A DNA stretch of 64,000 nt from Hygrocybe punicea (taxonomy: Eukaryota > Basidiomycota > Agaricomycetes > Agaricales > Hygrophoraceae), in contig OY744469.1 in assembly GCA_963556145.1 (NCBI GenBank), positions 5,614,767 to 5,678,766 on the forward strand, written 5' to 3'. The position numbers were made by a program, and so were the translations under genes. The notes beneath the pieces are model-generated. The model made no database searches. It saw only the letters and a program-made list of their open reading frames with translations, and was not told the origin of the DNA. Shown piece after piece: positions 31,179 through 43,460 of this stretch (positions within the stretch are counted from its first letter, which is position 1; every line of letters starts with the position of its first letter).

Positions 31179-33978
31179 ATGCAGCACTCATTCACCTCCG
31201 GGACGGCGAGACCACCGCAAGGGACTAGCTTGATTCAAGTCGTGGATCGCCACAATACCTACAACTCGATCGGCGTCTCGACAAGTTTGTCCAGTACTCT
31301 GTACACAAAAGCATCCACCCAGACTGGTAGTGGTGGGTCAGCCGGTCTCTCGTTCGCACAGCAGCTATACGCCAGTGCTGTTTCCAAACCTGCCCAGATT
31401 AACTCTGCGCAATCTGCCACTTCATCAAGCACTGCAGCTACAGAGAGACATAATCACAATGGTAGGAATAATTCCAAATGCATCATCAATCTCATGGCCG
31501 ACCATTTCACCTCCAGTCGTTCCGGCCGCGCTTTCTATCCCCCCACCTCGACTGCATTTCACCGGCAACCCAAATGACTCTTTGAGGTCTAATGAAAGTC
31601 CTCCGTCAGCGTCTGAATTTTATCGAATTCCTAGGACTTCTGTACCTAAACCATTGGGCGGTCGCAGCCGGCAGACCAGCTCACCACAGAACTCGTCACG
31701 CGGCGCTGCAGCAAATCCACACTCAAATCGCGGAACATTCCATATAGTCGCGGCTTCCCCTCAGTCAACTACCGCCGATGTCCACACCAACACGATATCC
31801 TACAACACTCCGTCTCACCTTCTTGCGCCTCAAGCGCAAGCCCTCGCTATGCCAGTGCATCACGCGACGGCGCCAGCACCAGCTCGGTCTGGGACACCCC
31901 GTGCATCACCGAACCCACAGGCTGCCTACCCCTCGCCGCCTAGTTCCGCGTCAAGTTCACTGCCATACGTGGAGAGTCCGCCGTACACGCCGCTCCCAAC
32001 GCAACCGTCCCCGCCACCGCCGTTGTCGCTTCCGCCATCGTACGACTTGATGCCAGATGCACCGTCCTTGCATTCAACATCGCCAAGCTCACACCCGCCT
32101 GTGCCATCCCCTCCACACTCTCGCCCATCGCGATCACCTGACAGCAGAAATCACCCGCCGCCAACTGCACGCGGTTTATCCGTACCCACGACGGGCAGCA
32201 GAGGTTTAGGCACGAACGTGATGCTCGGTGTTGCGGGAGGTTTAGCTGGGATCGCCGCTGCCGCCACTTTTAACGAAGGTCTGGGCGATAGCGGCGGGAA
32301 CGACAATGGGGGCATTTTTGGTCTTGTAGACTCGTTTCAGAACTTTGCGATGGGTGACGGTGGAAATTCAAATGGCGACAGCGACGGCGGCGGTGGTGGC
32401 GGTGACGGTGGCGGGTTTGGTTTTGACCAATTTGGAGGCGGTAACGGTGGTTCGTTTGGACAATTTGGAGGAAATGACGGTGTTTCGTTTGGCCAGTTTG
32501 GAGGGGACGGTTCGTTCGACCAGTTTGGAAATGGAAACGGGGATGATGGATATGAACAAGACCCATATGCTTACAATCCATCAACGCCTTCGTATGACAG
32601 CATAGACGGTGGATATCAACAGGATTCCTATACATCCGACCAGGGTGCCTCGCCACAGTATAATGACTCTGGATATCAACAATACTCTGATTTGCCAGGC
32701 CAGTACGATGGGTACCAACAGGATGATCAGGCTCAGAACCAGAACGATGGCGACAACAACTCGGGAAATGAGTGGCAGTCGCAGCAGTCGTCACACCATC
32801 ATCAGGCTACTCATCATCAACAGCACCAGCACCAGCACCAACAGCACCAGCAGAGTCATCATGCGGCCAACTCTGGCCACCCATCTGCGCTTCAACAGCT
32901 ATATCACAGCTTCCAACAACATCACCCGTCGTCTGCGAGTCAAGGGCAACAGAGCACATCGAACGCACAACAGAACCCCAATCAGCATTATGCGTCCCAT
33001 TCGGCGCCGAACCCATTGTACTCCCAGGGCGGCGGCGTGTCGGGACAGGCACATCAGCAACAAGCACCCCAGAATACGAATTTCATTCCCCCGTTGAACC
33101 ATGTCTATCAACAACACACGCCGCAACCGCTGGTGAACCCCCCATTTCAGCAACCGAGTCTTGGTGGATTCGGTTACCCACAGCAGCAAGCACAATATCC
33201 GAACAACACCGGTGCTTCACCCCCGTCGAACCAACCTCATCGGCCCCATACGACAGCAGCCCCTCCAAATCCTCCATCACAGCAATCAAGTCTTGGTGGT
33301 GGTGGGTCCAGTGGACAGCCGTACCAGTCACACCAATCGCAACAATCACACTATCAGTCTGCTGCTCCAAGTCCATCTTCGCATCTCATGCCACACTCGT
33401 ATCTCTCAACTCAATCAGCCATGGTGGGTAGCGCATTTGGGGCAATGCCTCAACTGCAGACTCAGTCATACCAACAAAACACATCTGGCTCTGGGTACGG
33501 ACCGAACCCAGGATTCGGCGGCACTCCCGCTACCTCGAGTGCGGGTCAACCTCATTCTATGGCGGTTAGTCCGCCTCACAGCACCACGTACCCCGTTGTG
33601 GGGCTCTCCAGTAACGGTGCGAACACGGGATTCGTCGGAACCCCCACTAGCTCGAATGCGGATCAACCTCATCCAATGGCGGGCAGTCCGCCTCAGCATG
33701 CAAATACGTACCCTATGGTGGGCCCCCCCAACAACGGTACCTACCTTGTACCTGCACAATACACTCAGGCGGCGGCTCGCCCTCCCTACGCGCCGTCTCA
33801 GCCGCAAAGTAGTACACAGGAGAACCTGAGAGATCCGGGGACGGGTATCAACGCCCAGAAGATCGTGCAATATGCTAAAACGGCGGCTTCGGTAGCAGGG
33901 GTGGCGGTCAAAATATTTCAGGCTGCCGAGACACTGACTGGGAATAACAACACTGGTAGTAACAACGTTTTTTTCTAA
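31179..33978 (+). CDS. Low-complexity, prion-like protein with glycine-zipper segment
   Basis: Two exons (31179-31461 and 31517-33978) join in frame to about 914 residues. The N-terminal third is Ser/Pro-rich, with a long PSPPPPLSLPPSYDLMP-type stretch. A glycine-zipper-like hydrophobic segment follows (NVMLGVAGGLAGIAAAATF). Then come Gly/Asp/Phe repeats (SFGQFGG, SFDQFGN), Gln/His/Asn tracts (QHQHQHQQHQQ) and two related PNPGFGGTPATSSAGQPH / NTGFVGTPTSSNADQPH units. It ends in an amphipathic helix (QKIVQYAKTAASVAGVAVKIFQ). Composition is that of a phase-separating or membrane-associated disordered protein. I do not recognise the family. The single 55-bp intron and unbroken frame argue for a real gene. 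Confidence 0.75.
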
Positions 33979-34133
33979 TTATTTGATGGTGTGTGGTCAT
34001 TGGGGGATTTTTCTTGCGCCTATGTATCTGTCTATACCCGCTGTATGTCCTTACCACGGAGCCTGTAATCTCTCATCGGTCAAGTCGTCCAGCCGTCCTC
34101 ACATTGTACTAACTTGGTTACTTGGAGTACTGC
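33979..34133. other. Short intergenic region
   Basis: This 155-bp gap lies between the low-complexity gene and the start of the next gene on the same strand. No distinctive motif is seen. Confidence 0.4.
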
Positions 34134-36034
34134 ATGCAAACATCACCTGACATTGCTAAATTATGCGCAGTTTCCGCTGCGCATACTCAGGCTGTACCTC
34201 CCAGTGGGAGTCCTGTGGGACATCATAAAAGCGCAACAGATTGTAACGCAGGATCCTATTCTACTATGGCTCAAACTCTCGACGACACACTCAGCAAGTC
34301 ACTGATAGCTTCAGTATTAGAAGAGCTGGACCGGCTACATTCTCCGGCTCATCCTCCCCAGGATGAGTACGCAACTATAGTCGATTCCCCACCGGCGTAC
34401 AACGTCTTCGAAGAGGCGTATGTGCCATGGCATGTGGCGGATAAGGCAAAACAGGCCATTGTGGTGGTGCTCGACAAAGACCCCACCCTTGCCACTGCTG
34501 AGAAGGAGCTGCGGAAGGCGAAGAAGGTGTTGAAGGAAATGCAGCAGAAGAGGTGTGTGCTGGCTTCATAGATTTCTGCCAATGTCCTGCTCCGAACATG
34601 CTTTCGTTTGTAATAGCCAGGCAGCGTTCAAGGCATTACATACTAGAAAACGGAGATCCTTCTCTTCGATATTCAGCTTCGGAAAGTCAAAACACAAGGC
34701 CGCCGAATCTCACGACGTCCAAACCAAATCTGAATCTGCACCTGCACCTGCACCCTCTGGAATCAAAGACGAAATTTCGCTATTGAATATCAGAAGGAGC
34801 ACCAGCCTCACGATTGATCCAACGAATAGCAATGACGTACCCGCCGAAGAATTCAAGCGCGCCCAGGAAGCAGAGGAGATTCAAAAGCTTCTCGTGCAAA
34901 GTCTCGAAGGGAAAGTCGCCGAATTCAAATCCATGGTAACACTCCTGTTCATCCCTCCCAAATCGGCTTTGTCGTGTTGACATGGTCTATATCATGAACA
35001 GAAAGAGGCGCTGAACGAAGCCGCGTCTACTGCAAATCTCGCGTGGATGCATCTTCGCCGGTTGGTGGCGAGTGAGCTGCTCTCGAGCACATGCACACGT
35101 AAGTGATATACAAAACCTTGTTTTTTTACCCCCGAGAATGAATGATTCCCGCGACCAGCTGAGTTGGCTGCGGACCTCGAGAAGCTCGAAGGTGCGGAGA
35201 ACGCATACGAGATTGTACGTTGCTGTGTTTTGTGTAACTAACCTTCTCAAATTGGCTTACGTCTCGGCTTTGATACCCTTGGACGCCTCGGATTATCTGT
35301 TTTTAATATCCTTGATTTCTTCGTTGACAAGGCAAACAAGACGAAAACCGACTTCGCACGCGCGTGCTTGGCCGTGCAGCATTCACATCTCTACTTTACA
35401 GAGTCATTGAAGATATCTGATAGTGTTCGTGGTACGGCGGTAGGTCGCGCGCTGTTGGGTGGGCTCGGCGGCAACCAGGTGGGCGAAATAAGTAAAGTAA
35501 TAGAATACCGCAGTAGGAGCCATTTTTTAAAAACAGCTTTGCTGTGTATGCATGTCGTACTAATTGTGTTGGCGTAGACTCTGTATCCCTCGCGAGCAAA
35601 GCACAGATTTGCTTAAACGAGGTGTTTCGTGTTTTGGAGCCACATGAACACATGATTCCTGAAGACCGGGTGGAGGACTACAAAGCCCTGAAGAAGATGG
35701 GTGTGATGCAAATGTTGAAGATATACAACTTGATGTATGGGGGTACCTTTCTAGCTTCAGGAGTTTCAGGTAAGCTTCAGCACCCCGAAACAATGGCGGC
35801 AACGGAGGAGAAATTATTAATCTTGTGTTGATTATATTTCTTACCCTGGAAGGTTCCGTCAACATTTATCTAGAGCGGCAGGAAGTGGCGTTTGCACACT
35901 TGACTCATTTGGCTGTGTGGATCCAAGACCGAGAGCCTGTAGAGGAGGAGATAGCCTCGAGGTCGCGGGACGAAGTCCGTCGAGAAGTCGCAGCGTTTTG
36001 GCGTGCAAATTTTCATCGCAGTAACCAAGCGTAA
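34134..36034 (+). CDS. Hypothetical coiled-coil protein, seven exons
   Basis: Exons 34134-34552, 34617-34935, 35002-35098, 35159-35214, 35332-35491, 35578-35769 and 35853-36034 join in frame. Two in-frame ATGs are possible, 34134 (474 residues) and 34266 (430 residues). The second starts MAQTLDDTLSKSLIASVLEE and looks the more natural. The protein has an LDRLHSPAHPPQDEY...PPAYNVFEEA segment, a Lys/Glu helix (TAEKELRKAKKVLKEMQQKR) and a basic Ser-rich patch (RKRRSFSSIFSFGKSKHK). Helices rich in Glu/Ala/Leu (EFKRAQEAEEIQKLL, AELAADLEKLEGAENAYEI) and a charged C-terminus follow. The overall look is of a cytosolic coiled-coil adaptor. I do not recognise a family. The exon structure was chosen because it keeps one long frame with consensus splice sites. 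Confidence 0.6.
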
Positions 36035-36478
36035 ACCTGCGAGAGCCGCTGATGAATATCGATGAATAAAGGTGAGATTTCCCCTCCCCGTCGGGAACGG
36101 CGTTAAATAAGCTGCACTTTTCCACCAGAAGAAGTGGAAATTAACAATCATTTGTACAACTAGTGGGTCTTTGGTATACCTTTCCTTTCATATAGCCAAC
36201 TAGGCAATTACAATACCATGTCTACATGCTATTACAATGTAATTGATAAGATAAAAGCTTTTGGTTCCCTTTGGTTTGAGATAAGTTCTCGGGGTGGATT
36301 AACATATTGAGGGTGTACTGTACACGGTTTTCCCACACGTACCACGCCCCATATGCTTGAATTTTGTCCTGATATGCACGCGTGTTTATAAATGATGTGT
36401 CTCCCTAACTAGAAAATGTCTTGTGCGGAATCCAAGACGACTTGTCTTTATTGAATAATTCAATATTCAGCAGAAGCG
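36035..36478. other. Convergent intergenic region
   Basis: This AT-rich region lies between the 3' ends of the coiled-coil gene (plus) and the DUF6593 gene (minus). No gene or repeat is seen. It presumably holds both polyadenylation regions. Confidence 0.4.
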
Positions 36479-37182
36479 CTATTCTGAAGAAACAGACAAT
36501 TGGTCAATAGAATGCAGCGTCAAGTAACCACGTACATTCTTGTCCCGGCGTTTCAACTCGGAATAAATAAACACAAGGATAAGAAACACCTCATCGTCGG
36601 AGAGGGCGTCGCGGCTGAGGTACAATGTTGGTGGCTCAACTTTACCAAAAAGTTGCGGTCGGTAAGGGACGGTGAAGCTGGCCAAAGTTTGGACCTTTTC
36701 GGGATCGTTGTAGCCCCGATTAGCCTGTGTCAAGAATATGGTCCAAGTTCTGATAGTTGGTGAAGACTCCAGAAGGACGCACAGTCCACTCCCCACTGTG
36801 ATATTTAACCTTGTATGTATTTCGGTGCTCTGACCAACACCAAACTCGTGCTCTGGAAGCGAGAAATTTCAGCGGCATTTATGTTATATAAACCCGAATA
36901 GCCTTGATTGCCTTCGATGTACCTTGCGAAAAACCTCCCTTGATGTTTCTTGACCTCCGTAAAGCGTTTTTTGTGACCATACACCTCGATCATTTTGTCC
37001 CGCCAATGAATGGCGCCGACGACAACAGGACCGCCTGGGAGGGGATTCGCATCTTGAAGAAGGGTGACCTTGCGGCCCCGAAACCCGGATGTCGTTTTGA
37101 CGGAATAGAGGGTCGAATTGTCGTACGCGACGCGGACTTGTGCGTTGAGAATGTTGGATTTGTTGTCGAAAATTGCTTCCAT
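36479..37182 (-). CDS. DUF6593-domain protein
   Basis: Minus-strand exons 37182-36923, 36852-36783 and 36724-36479 join in frame to 191 residues. The order is FDNKSNILNAQVRVAYDNSTLYSV, TTSGFRGRKVTLLQ, VVVGAIHWRDKMIEVYG, GRFFARARVWCWSEHRNTYKV, YHSGEWT, VQTLASFTVPYRPQLF and DALSDDEVFLILVFIYSELKRRDKN. This beta-strand pattern (Leu-Tyr-Ser, Ile-x-Trp, Tyr-Lys-Val, Trp, then a closing helix with Lys-Arg-Arg) is that of DUF6593, a small domain widespread and multi-copy in mushrooms and of unknown function. Introns are 70 and 58 bp. The reading frame is whole. There is no signal peptide. Confidence 0.75.
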
Positions 37183-37567
37183 TGACGGTGGCGGCTCAAA
37201 GGAAGGGAAATAATGGCTCCACGTCTTAACTTGATTGAACGGAAGGCCTGTTGCCCGACGACGGGCGAGTTCGGAACCAGTTTACCGTCAACTTTGTTCC
37301 GGTTCACCGAAGATGAGGGTTCCGCTCCAAAGAAGGGAACGATAACGACGGGTATTTGATATCATCGGTTGTAAAGGCGAAAAGCCTGATGTAAACGGCA
37401 CTGACTCCAGGAAGCTGAAGTCTGAGTACGGAATACTGAGAAGTCGAAGCCTCGAAGGCGGTTTGAGGCCAGCACGTCCGTCATGGTCCATGATGAAGGA
37501 CCCATCATTGAATATAAGTGGGGATGCCTCCGCAGCAGACCCTATTTCCGAGTATTTAGGCTCGGTC
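37183..37567. other. Upstream region of the DUF6593 gene
   Basis: Short minus-strand frames exist (37288-37491, LKPPSRLRLLSIPYSDFSFL) but have no recognised family. They could be a 5' exon or untranslated sequence of the DUF6593 gene. I see nothing decisive. Confidence 0.3.
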
Positions 37568-37842
37568 TACTATCATCACCCCACACATCGGACAGGCCCA
37601 GCTTTCGGCCACTTCGAATTTCTCGCTCGATTTTAACCCAATCCACAGTAAACTTGCTACAAGACATATAATACATCATATTGTTATTTTAGAAGTGTTT
37701 TCTAGGTGTGAAATGCAGTTTGTGGTGAGGAGAAAAAAAGGCAATTGGTCACGCTTTGACAGGCGGGGTTCAAATATGCCACTGTGACATTGTGTGACTG
37801 GCCGAAAGCTGGGCCTGTCCGATGTGTGGGGTGATGATAGTA
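37568..37842. repeat. Perfect 44-bp inverted repeat, 275-bp element
   Basis: The 44-bp sequence at 37568-37611 (starting TACTATCATCACCCCACACA) is exactly reverse-complemented at 37799-37842. About 187 bp of AT-rich, non-coding sequence lies between. Immediate flanks show no obvious target duplication. This could be a MITE or a hairpin-forming element; exact identity of the arms suggests youth or gene conversion. Confidence 0.8.
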
Positions 37843-38900
37843 TAATGAGACCTGAGCCCGCGAGATCAAAATTCCACTCTAACATTGCGGCAAACGCCGC
37901 GTTGGTCATGTTTGTATCTTCAACTCAAATCCGCACGTACCCTCATTCATCGTGAACAGCTCAACAGCTAACGCTTCCTCAGATACCACTGCGAACGCTG
38001 CCTTGGCCCCTTAATGCATCACACTTGCCTACCACATCACGGTCGAGCGCGGGTGGCTTCAAACGGCAGCAACTTGAATAATGATGGCAAGTAAGGCTGG
38101 GAGGGTGGTGCGCCCGCCTACCAGCCTAGGTGCGTCCTCCAACAACGTTACCATCCTCACACCTTTACTAATATGGTGCTAGATCACCTCATTCAAGTTT
38201 TCCATGGCGCTCCCGGTTTAGATGGTGGTGTGACAACGATGACGGGGCCCACCAACTACCTCGTGCTGGCTGGAGCCATGTCAATTGACGTGCGCCAGGC
38301 CCTCGCGAGGTATAGAAGTGTTTGTATCCACTGAACCTGTTGTCGATGGGTGCAGCATGCACCTGTGACCGCACTGCAACAGCGCACCCATGACAAGGGG
38401 ACACTCAAGCACATCTACGCTGACACTGATGGGGATGACCACGACCACCGCGAGTGACGAGTTGGGTGATCAATGCCTAGTGTGGCATCACTCTGCTGCA
38501 TCGCCTGCCTGTCCTTCACCAACCCCCTTGTCCGGCACCAGGGCAACAGCGACAGCAATGATAACATCAGAAGGGAACACTCTATACTATGAACCTCGCA
38601 TTCATAGCCTGTGCATCGATTGATCCAAGCGCGCATTTGCAACGTACTGGGTCTGGTGCATCCCAGTGTGGTGTCTCCCTGGGGTGCTGGGAACGTGGTG
38701 CTGGGCACGCTGGACAATCAGGCGCAGTGTGGGGTTTCTGTCTCTCATCTGTCACCCATTCCCTTCTCTTTGTTGTCCTCACTATTGTAATTAGGTGATC
38801 TCATGGTGTGTCTATCTGTGGTCTGATTCCCGTAGTTCTCGCATAACCATGTGATGGCTGAGAGCAATGTTTATACCTGTTAGGTTGTGTTTTCAAAATC
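37843..38900. other. Non-coding region with a relic of a non-autonomous hAT element
   Basis: No gene is supported. Between about 38090 and 38330 are blocks also found inside hAT elements of this window. CCAACTACCTCGTG (38252-38265) is exact at 57132-57145 in element C. TCAATTGACGTGCGC (38281-38295) is also in element A (10672-10686). The tips are gone, so it is a decayed relative. From 38340 to 38900 nothing recognisable is seen. Confidence 0.45.
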
Positions 38901-39544
38901 AACCACAGGTCGTCCTCACCCTCGCAAAAAAAATGCAACTAAGCACTCCCTGCTCGTACATTCTACTTGGAATCCTCATCGGTATTCTTTTGCAAATGAT
39001 GCCAGCTTCTATGCCGAGCATTGGGTTCCCTCTCTTCGGGCTTCAGGGTGTTTCCAGGTGAATTATTATGCCATTTTGATGTCTTCATTTCCCTCATTTG
39101 TGCCTCGGTATTAGCAGACAAGATACCTTATTGCCCGCAGATAATGTACCACTGCCTTTTCATGCCGTGAGTAGTCTATCTCGCAGTGTCCTTTGTTCCT
39201 GTGCATATGTGCTTCAGGTTGCGATTCATTCACCCTTGGAGGCAGTGGAGCTCATCCCCTTGTCCCCCCTACCTGTGAGTGTTTTGTTTGGATTTGACCA
39301 TTATTACGATCTCCCATGTGCATCACAGCCCCCTATTTCTTCACCCAGGGTGGAGCTTTTGCTCGGATGCCCCATGTCTGAATCGCAGGTTTATTTTGGA
39401 GGCGGTACTATGTGCGTTGCTCATGCTGACTCCTGTTATGTCCCACTAACCTCTAATCTACAGGAAAAACTCTTATTCACAATCTGTGAACCTATGCCCA
39501 CCACCACCCATGTGTTGTGTGCCTCGACGCTGGCCCCAACAGCC

Positions 39545-39795
39545 GTCTCTTACCCAATATGGGTGTCTGTCATTTGCCCAAGATGGGTGTCTGTCGTTTG
39601 CCCAAGACGGGTGTCCGTTGTTTGCCCGAGATGGGTGTCTGTTGTTTGCCCAAGATGGGCATCTGTCATTTGCCCGAGAGGGGTGTCTGTTGTTTGCCCA
39701 AGATGGGTGTCTGTCATTTGCCCAAGATGGGTGTCTGTTGTTTGCCCAAGAGGGGTGTCTGTCGTTTGCCCAAGATGGGTGTCTATCTTCACGCA
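39545..39795. repeat. 24-bp minisatellite, about 10 units
   Basis: Units read roughly GGGTGTCTGTYRTTTGCCCRAGA, 24 bp apart, from about 39560 to 39790. Because 24 is a multiple of three, every frame stays open and reads as peptide repeats (VSVVCPRW or LPKMGVCC). It lies in the 5' part of the Helitron. Confidence 0.85.
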
Positions 39796-40179
39796 TGTTG
39801 TATATGCAAAATGTCTATCATATGTCAATGCAATGCATGAACTTGCGAACTATTTGTTACATGTGGCATTACTCCATTCAGCTCTATGATTGGTTGATTA
39901 AATGCTGTGCCATGCTTGGGCATAATATTGCTACTGTATGCCATTCTCTATCTCTCAGTATGCAGCGACATCTCATGTTGTGTCATGACTTTCAAGCATT
40001 ATTTGCACTTTCTCATTTACCAGTAAAAATCTCAATTTTATGCAAGTCTGGACAAGTACTCTTTCCTTCTGCCTTGATAACTTGTCACACTAGTGGTCTT
40101 CGGCTTCCTGTAAGTGTTAATCTATGCTGGCTATTTGTTGTATATGATTTATTATCCTTCAGTGGTAGGCTAACAGTTG

Positions 40180-41630
40180 CTATAAATGATGTCCAGCGGA
40201 AGTATGTAAACTGTCAACTTTTCAAACACATTCTAGTTTGTCATCAGAATTCCAAAGTCAGTGTGCAGTCAATTGATAAGTCTATAGCAAGACCATTGGG
40301 AGGGAGCAGATCATATGTATTTCGATCATCTGCTGTACTGCCTTTTTTACAGAAAAATTATGACAATCTTGATTGTGAATCTGTTTTCCATTTTCTTGAT
40401 CATGTTGAAAATACAGATCTGGAAGCTTTCCCAATTGAACAGTTGTTTGTACACACCAATATTCCATTAATAGATCTTATTCCACATATTCCTGTTAAGA
40501 TGGTGCATAAAATTGCTCACATTCACAATATATCTATTGGCTCTCATGTTCCCAAGAAGAAACTAGTTACATCTTTCAAAAATCATGACTGTCAAAATTG
40601 CAAATCATTTGTGACTGTTTTCTCTGCTACAACAAGTCGAAAATCTAAAGACCGCTTGTGAAAGATGAAACCTAAGCATGTCAAATTGCCTGAACACCAA
40701 GATCTTGATCAATCAAATGGAAGCACAAGTTATTACCCATTTCCCCCAGTTCCTCTATCTCAACAGCTTTCACACACTGTTTTGTCAGATTTCAGCAATG
40801 CTTGTATGCCAAATAGATTTGAAGAGTCAGGATGTGCTGTTTGTGGAGAGTTGGTACTATTGTGTGAACTAAGTAGGTTGAAAAGTGTAAAAGGAATGCT
40901 TAGTATTCTAGAAGCTCCTGGAGTAACAAGAGTTGAATGAAAAAAAGTCACAGAGAAGATTTGAGAATACAAAGGACCTGTTTTAGACTATCAATGTGAT
41001 AAAATCTGCAATGTGTGTCGAAGCTGTATCAGGAAAGGAAATGTTCCTGAACTTGCCTTAGCAAAAGGGCTTTGGCTTGGCTGTGTTCCAAAGGAACTTG
41101 CAGAGCTTCACTTTGTCGAAAAACTGCTTGTTGCTCGCATACGTCACAACTGTTGCTTTGTGCGAGTAGCTTCAGGTATGAGGAAAATGACCTCACATGT
41201 AGTTGCTTTTCAGTCACCTATTCCAAAGGTGTATCAGGCACTACCACCACCAGTTGATGAACTTGATGATGTTTTAGCCATTTTATTCACTGGGCCTTGT
41301 AAGCCAACAGAAAAAGACTTTGAACGAACACCCCTGCTGGTACGGAGAAATTATGTTGCAAGGGCACTTGAATGGCTGAAGCTCAACCATACTGATTACC
41401 ATGATTTGGATATATCCTATGAGAATCTTGCTAAATATCCTGAGGATGGACCACCTGTTTCTGTTGAATATCGTCATAGAGAGACAAATAAAGTATCAGA
41501 GGGGACAAGTGTATTTGATAATGAACCTGAAGATGGTACAGAACATGGAGACTGTCCTTTTGTTGTTCATGGGCTGGCTGGTGAGGAAATGGATACAAAG
41601 ACAATTAATTCACTAAAAGGGATTACTTAG
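40180..41630 (+). pseudogene. Helitron protein, N-terminal region (DUF6570-like, zinc cluster)
   Basis: One reading frame continues through TGA codons at 40659, 40938 and 40962. It holds VPKKKLVTSFKNHDCQNCKSF, a CAVCGE motif, the zinc-cluster-like CDKICNVCRSCIRKGNVPELALA, LAKGLWLGCVPKELAELHFVEKLL and VVAFQSPIPKVYQALPPP. This is the usual N-terminal arrangement of fungal Helitron transposases, in front of the Helitron-like domain. Near 41610-41630 the frame must shift (SLKG then LLRHLNSGGKMLAIGH) to reach the Rep domain. The start codon cannot be fixed; the open frame runs back to at least 39486. Confidence 0.7.
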
Positions 41631-43460
41631 GCATCTCAATAGTGGTGGTAAGATGCTGGCAATTGGTCATTCTTCCCAGTATGAATCTATTTACAAGAAC
41701 CCTGAGCTTTATCCACAAATGTTTCCTTGGTTATTTCCTTATGGAATGGGTGGTATTGGGTCTACATCATTGTCTGGTGCTGAACACAAGTGGCATCTCT
41801 TGATGTATCATGATAAACACTTTCAGGCAGGTATATACTTTCCATTTGTTGCCTTTAGCCATGCCCAAGTAAAAGCAAGCACAACTGGTGGTTATCTACT
41901 TGCAGGCAAGGCTAAATTCCATGGTATAACCAATCATCTGTTGAGTGTTGACCAAAATGCATTATCTTCATTGGCCAAAAGGCTGTCAGAAGGTGAAGTT
42001 GTTAAACCAGTTAGCCAGGAAGAGAAAGACTGTTATCAAATAGTTCGAGACCTTGATCATGTAGGAGCCAAGGTAAGTGGTTCCACTACCAGCAAGAAGT
42101 TCATGAGAAATGAAATTTGGTCTTTGATTTCATACTGTGGTGCTCCTTCTTGGTATATCACTTTATCTCCAGCTGATATTAAGCACCCAATCTGTTTGTA
42201 CTTTGCTGACACAAAAGAGAGGTTTGATCCAAAAATTAGATTGAGTGATGAGAGAATACGTCTCATTGCTAGGAATCTAGTTTCTGGTGCACGTTTCTTT
42301 CATTTCATGGTTAGTCTGTTCATAAAGCATGTTTTGGGTGTAAATACAGATCATCCAGGGATATATGGAGAGACTTCAGCTTATGATGGTACAGTTGAGC
42401 AACAAGGAAGACTCACTTTGCATCTTCACTTACTACTTTGGATTCGTGGATGCCTTACACCACAGGAGATTCGCAAGTGAATCTTGGATCCCTCCTCAGA
42501 TTTCCAGAAGAATATGGTACAGTATTTGGAAAGTACACATGTTGGTGAATTTCTTACTGGAACACAGGATGAGGTTCTCAAAAACATTGATGAAGCCTCT
42601 CAGTCAGCAAATTATATAGATCCAACACAAGCTTTGCCTGAAGCACCTCCTAAGCTTTGTTCTAAAATGTGTGGGAAATGTCAGCTATGTCATAATTGGA
42701 GTCTATGGAAGGTTAATTATGAGACAGTAATAGATGATATTCTGGCAAAATTCAATATACATCACTGTTCTAGCAACAGGAATAAAGATGGTTCTCAAAA
42801 TAAATTACGTCAATATGTTGGATGCATGGATAACAAGTGGGGGAAATGTAAGGCAAGGTTTCCTTGTCCTATATTTACCGAGACTGAAGTAGACCCTGAA
42901 ACTGGTGCTCTTAACATGAAAAAGGCAGGGCCAATGATTAACACAGTCACTCCTCTTCTTACTTATTTGGTTCGCTCCAATACAGGTGTAACATCTCTAA
43001 AATCAGGAACAGCAATCAAAGGGGTCATTCTTTATGTGTCTGACTACATTACCAAAGTTGCTTTGAAAACACATGTTATATTTGACACTATTCGAGCAAT
43101 GTTTCAGAAAAATAGTGAGATGATTGGTGGTAGTGAGACTCAAAAAGAGAAAGCACGTAAACTCATGACCAAAATTGTGAACAATCTCAGTGCCAAGATG
43201 GAAATTGGTTCACCAATGGCCTGTATGTATCTTTTGTGAAATCCTGACCATTACACAAATTATCAGTTTGCTCCTTTCTATTGGCAGAGCTATGTCCATG
43301 AGGCATGACAGGTCTGGAATACTGATGACACTCAGGAGCATATTGAAAAGGTAGCCTTGATCAAACGCAGAGGTTGTATTATAGGATTATCCCCCATTTA
43401 TGATTATATCTATCGCCCTCTTGAACTGGTAAACATGTGCTTGTATGATTGGGTAAGTCA
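41631..43460 (+). pseudogene. Helitron Rep nuclease domain (HUH, Y2)
   Basis: The frame reads the Helitron-like N domain (YPQMFPWLFPYGMGGIG, KHFQAGIYFPFVAFSHAQ), WYITLSPADIKHPI, then LTLHLHLLLWIRG. In that motif the His pair (codons at 42421 and 42427) forms the metal-binding HUH site. Downstream come MCGKCQLCHNWS, ARFPCPIFTETEVD and GVILYVSDYITKVALKTH, with tyrosines at 43033 and 43045 (Y-x3-Y) as the nicking pair. Rep nicks and rejoins single strands at the element ends. In-frame TGA codons at 42478, 43237 and 43306 break it. At 42478 and 43306 arginine is the likely ancestral residue. Confidence 0.82.

Noticed and set aside
31778..33870. Long alternative-frame and minus-strand frames over the low-complexity gene
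   Set aside because: They are shadows of the repetitive codon pattern of the 914-residue protein, with no start context or known motif.
39545..39795. CRISPR-like array of short direct repeats
   Set aside because: The units are head to tail with no unique spacers, and the DNA is eukaryotic. It is a minisatellite.
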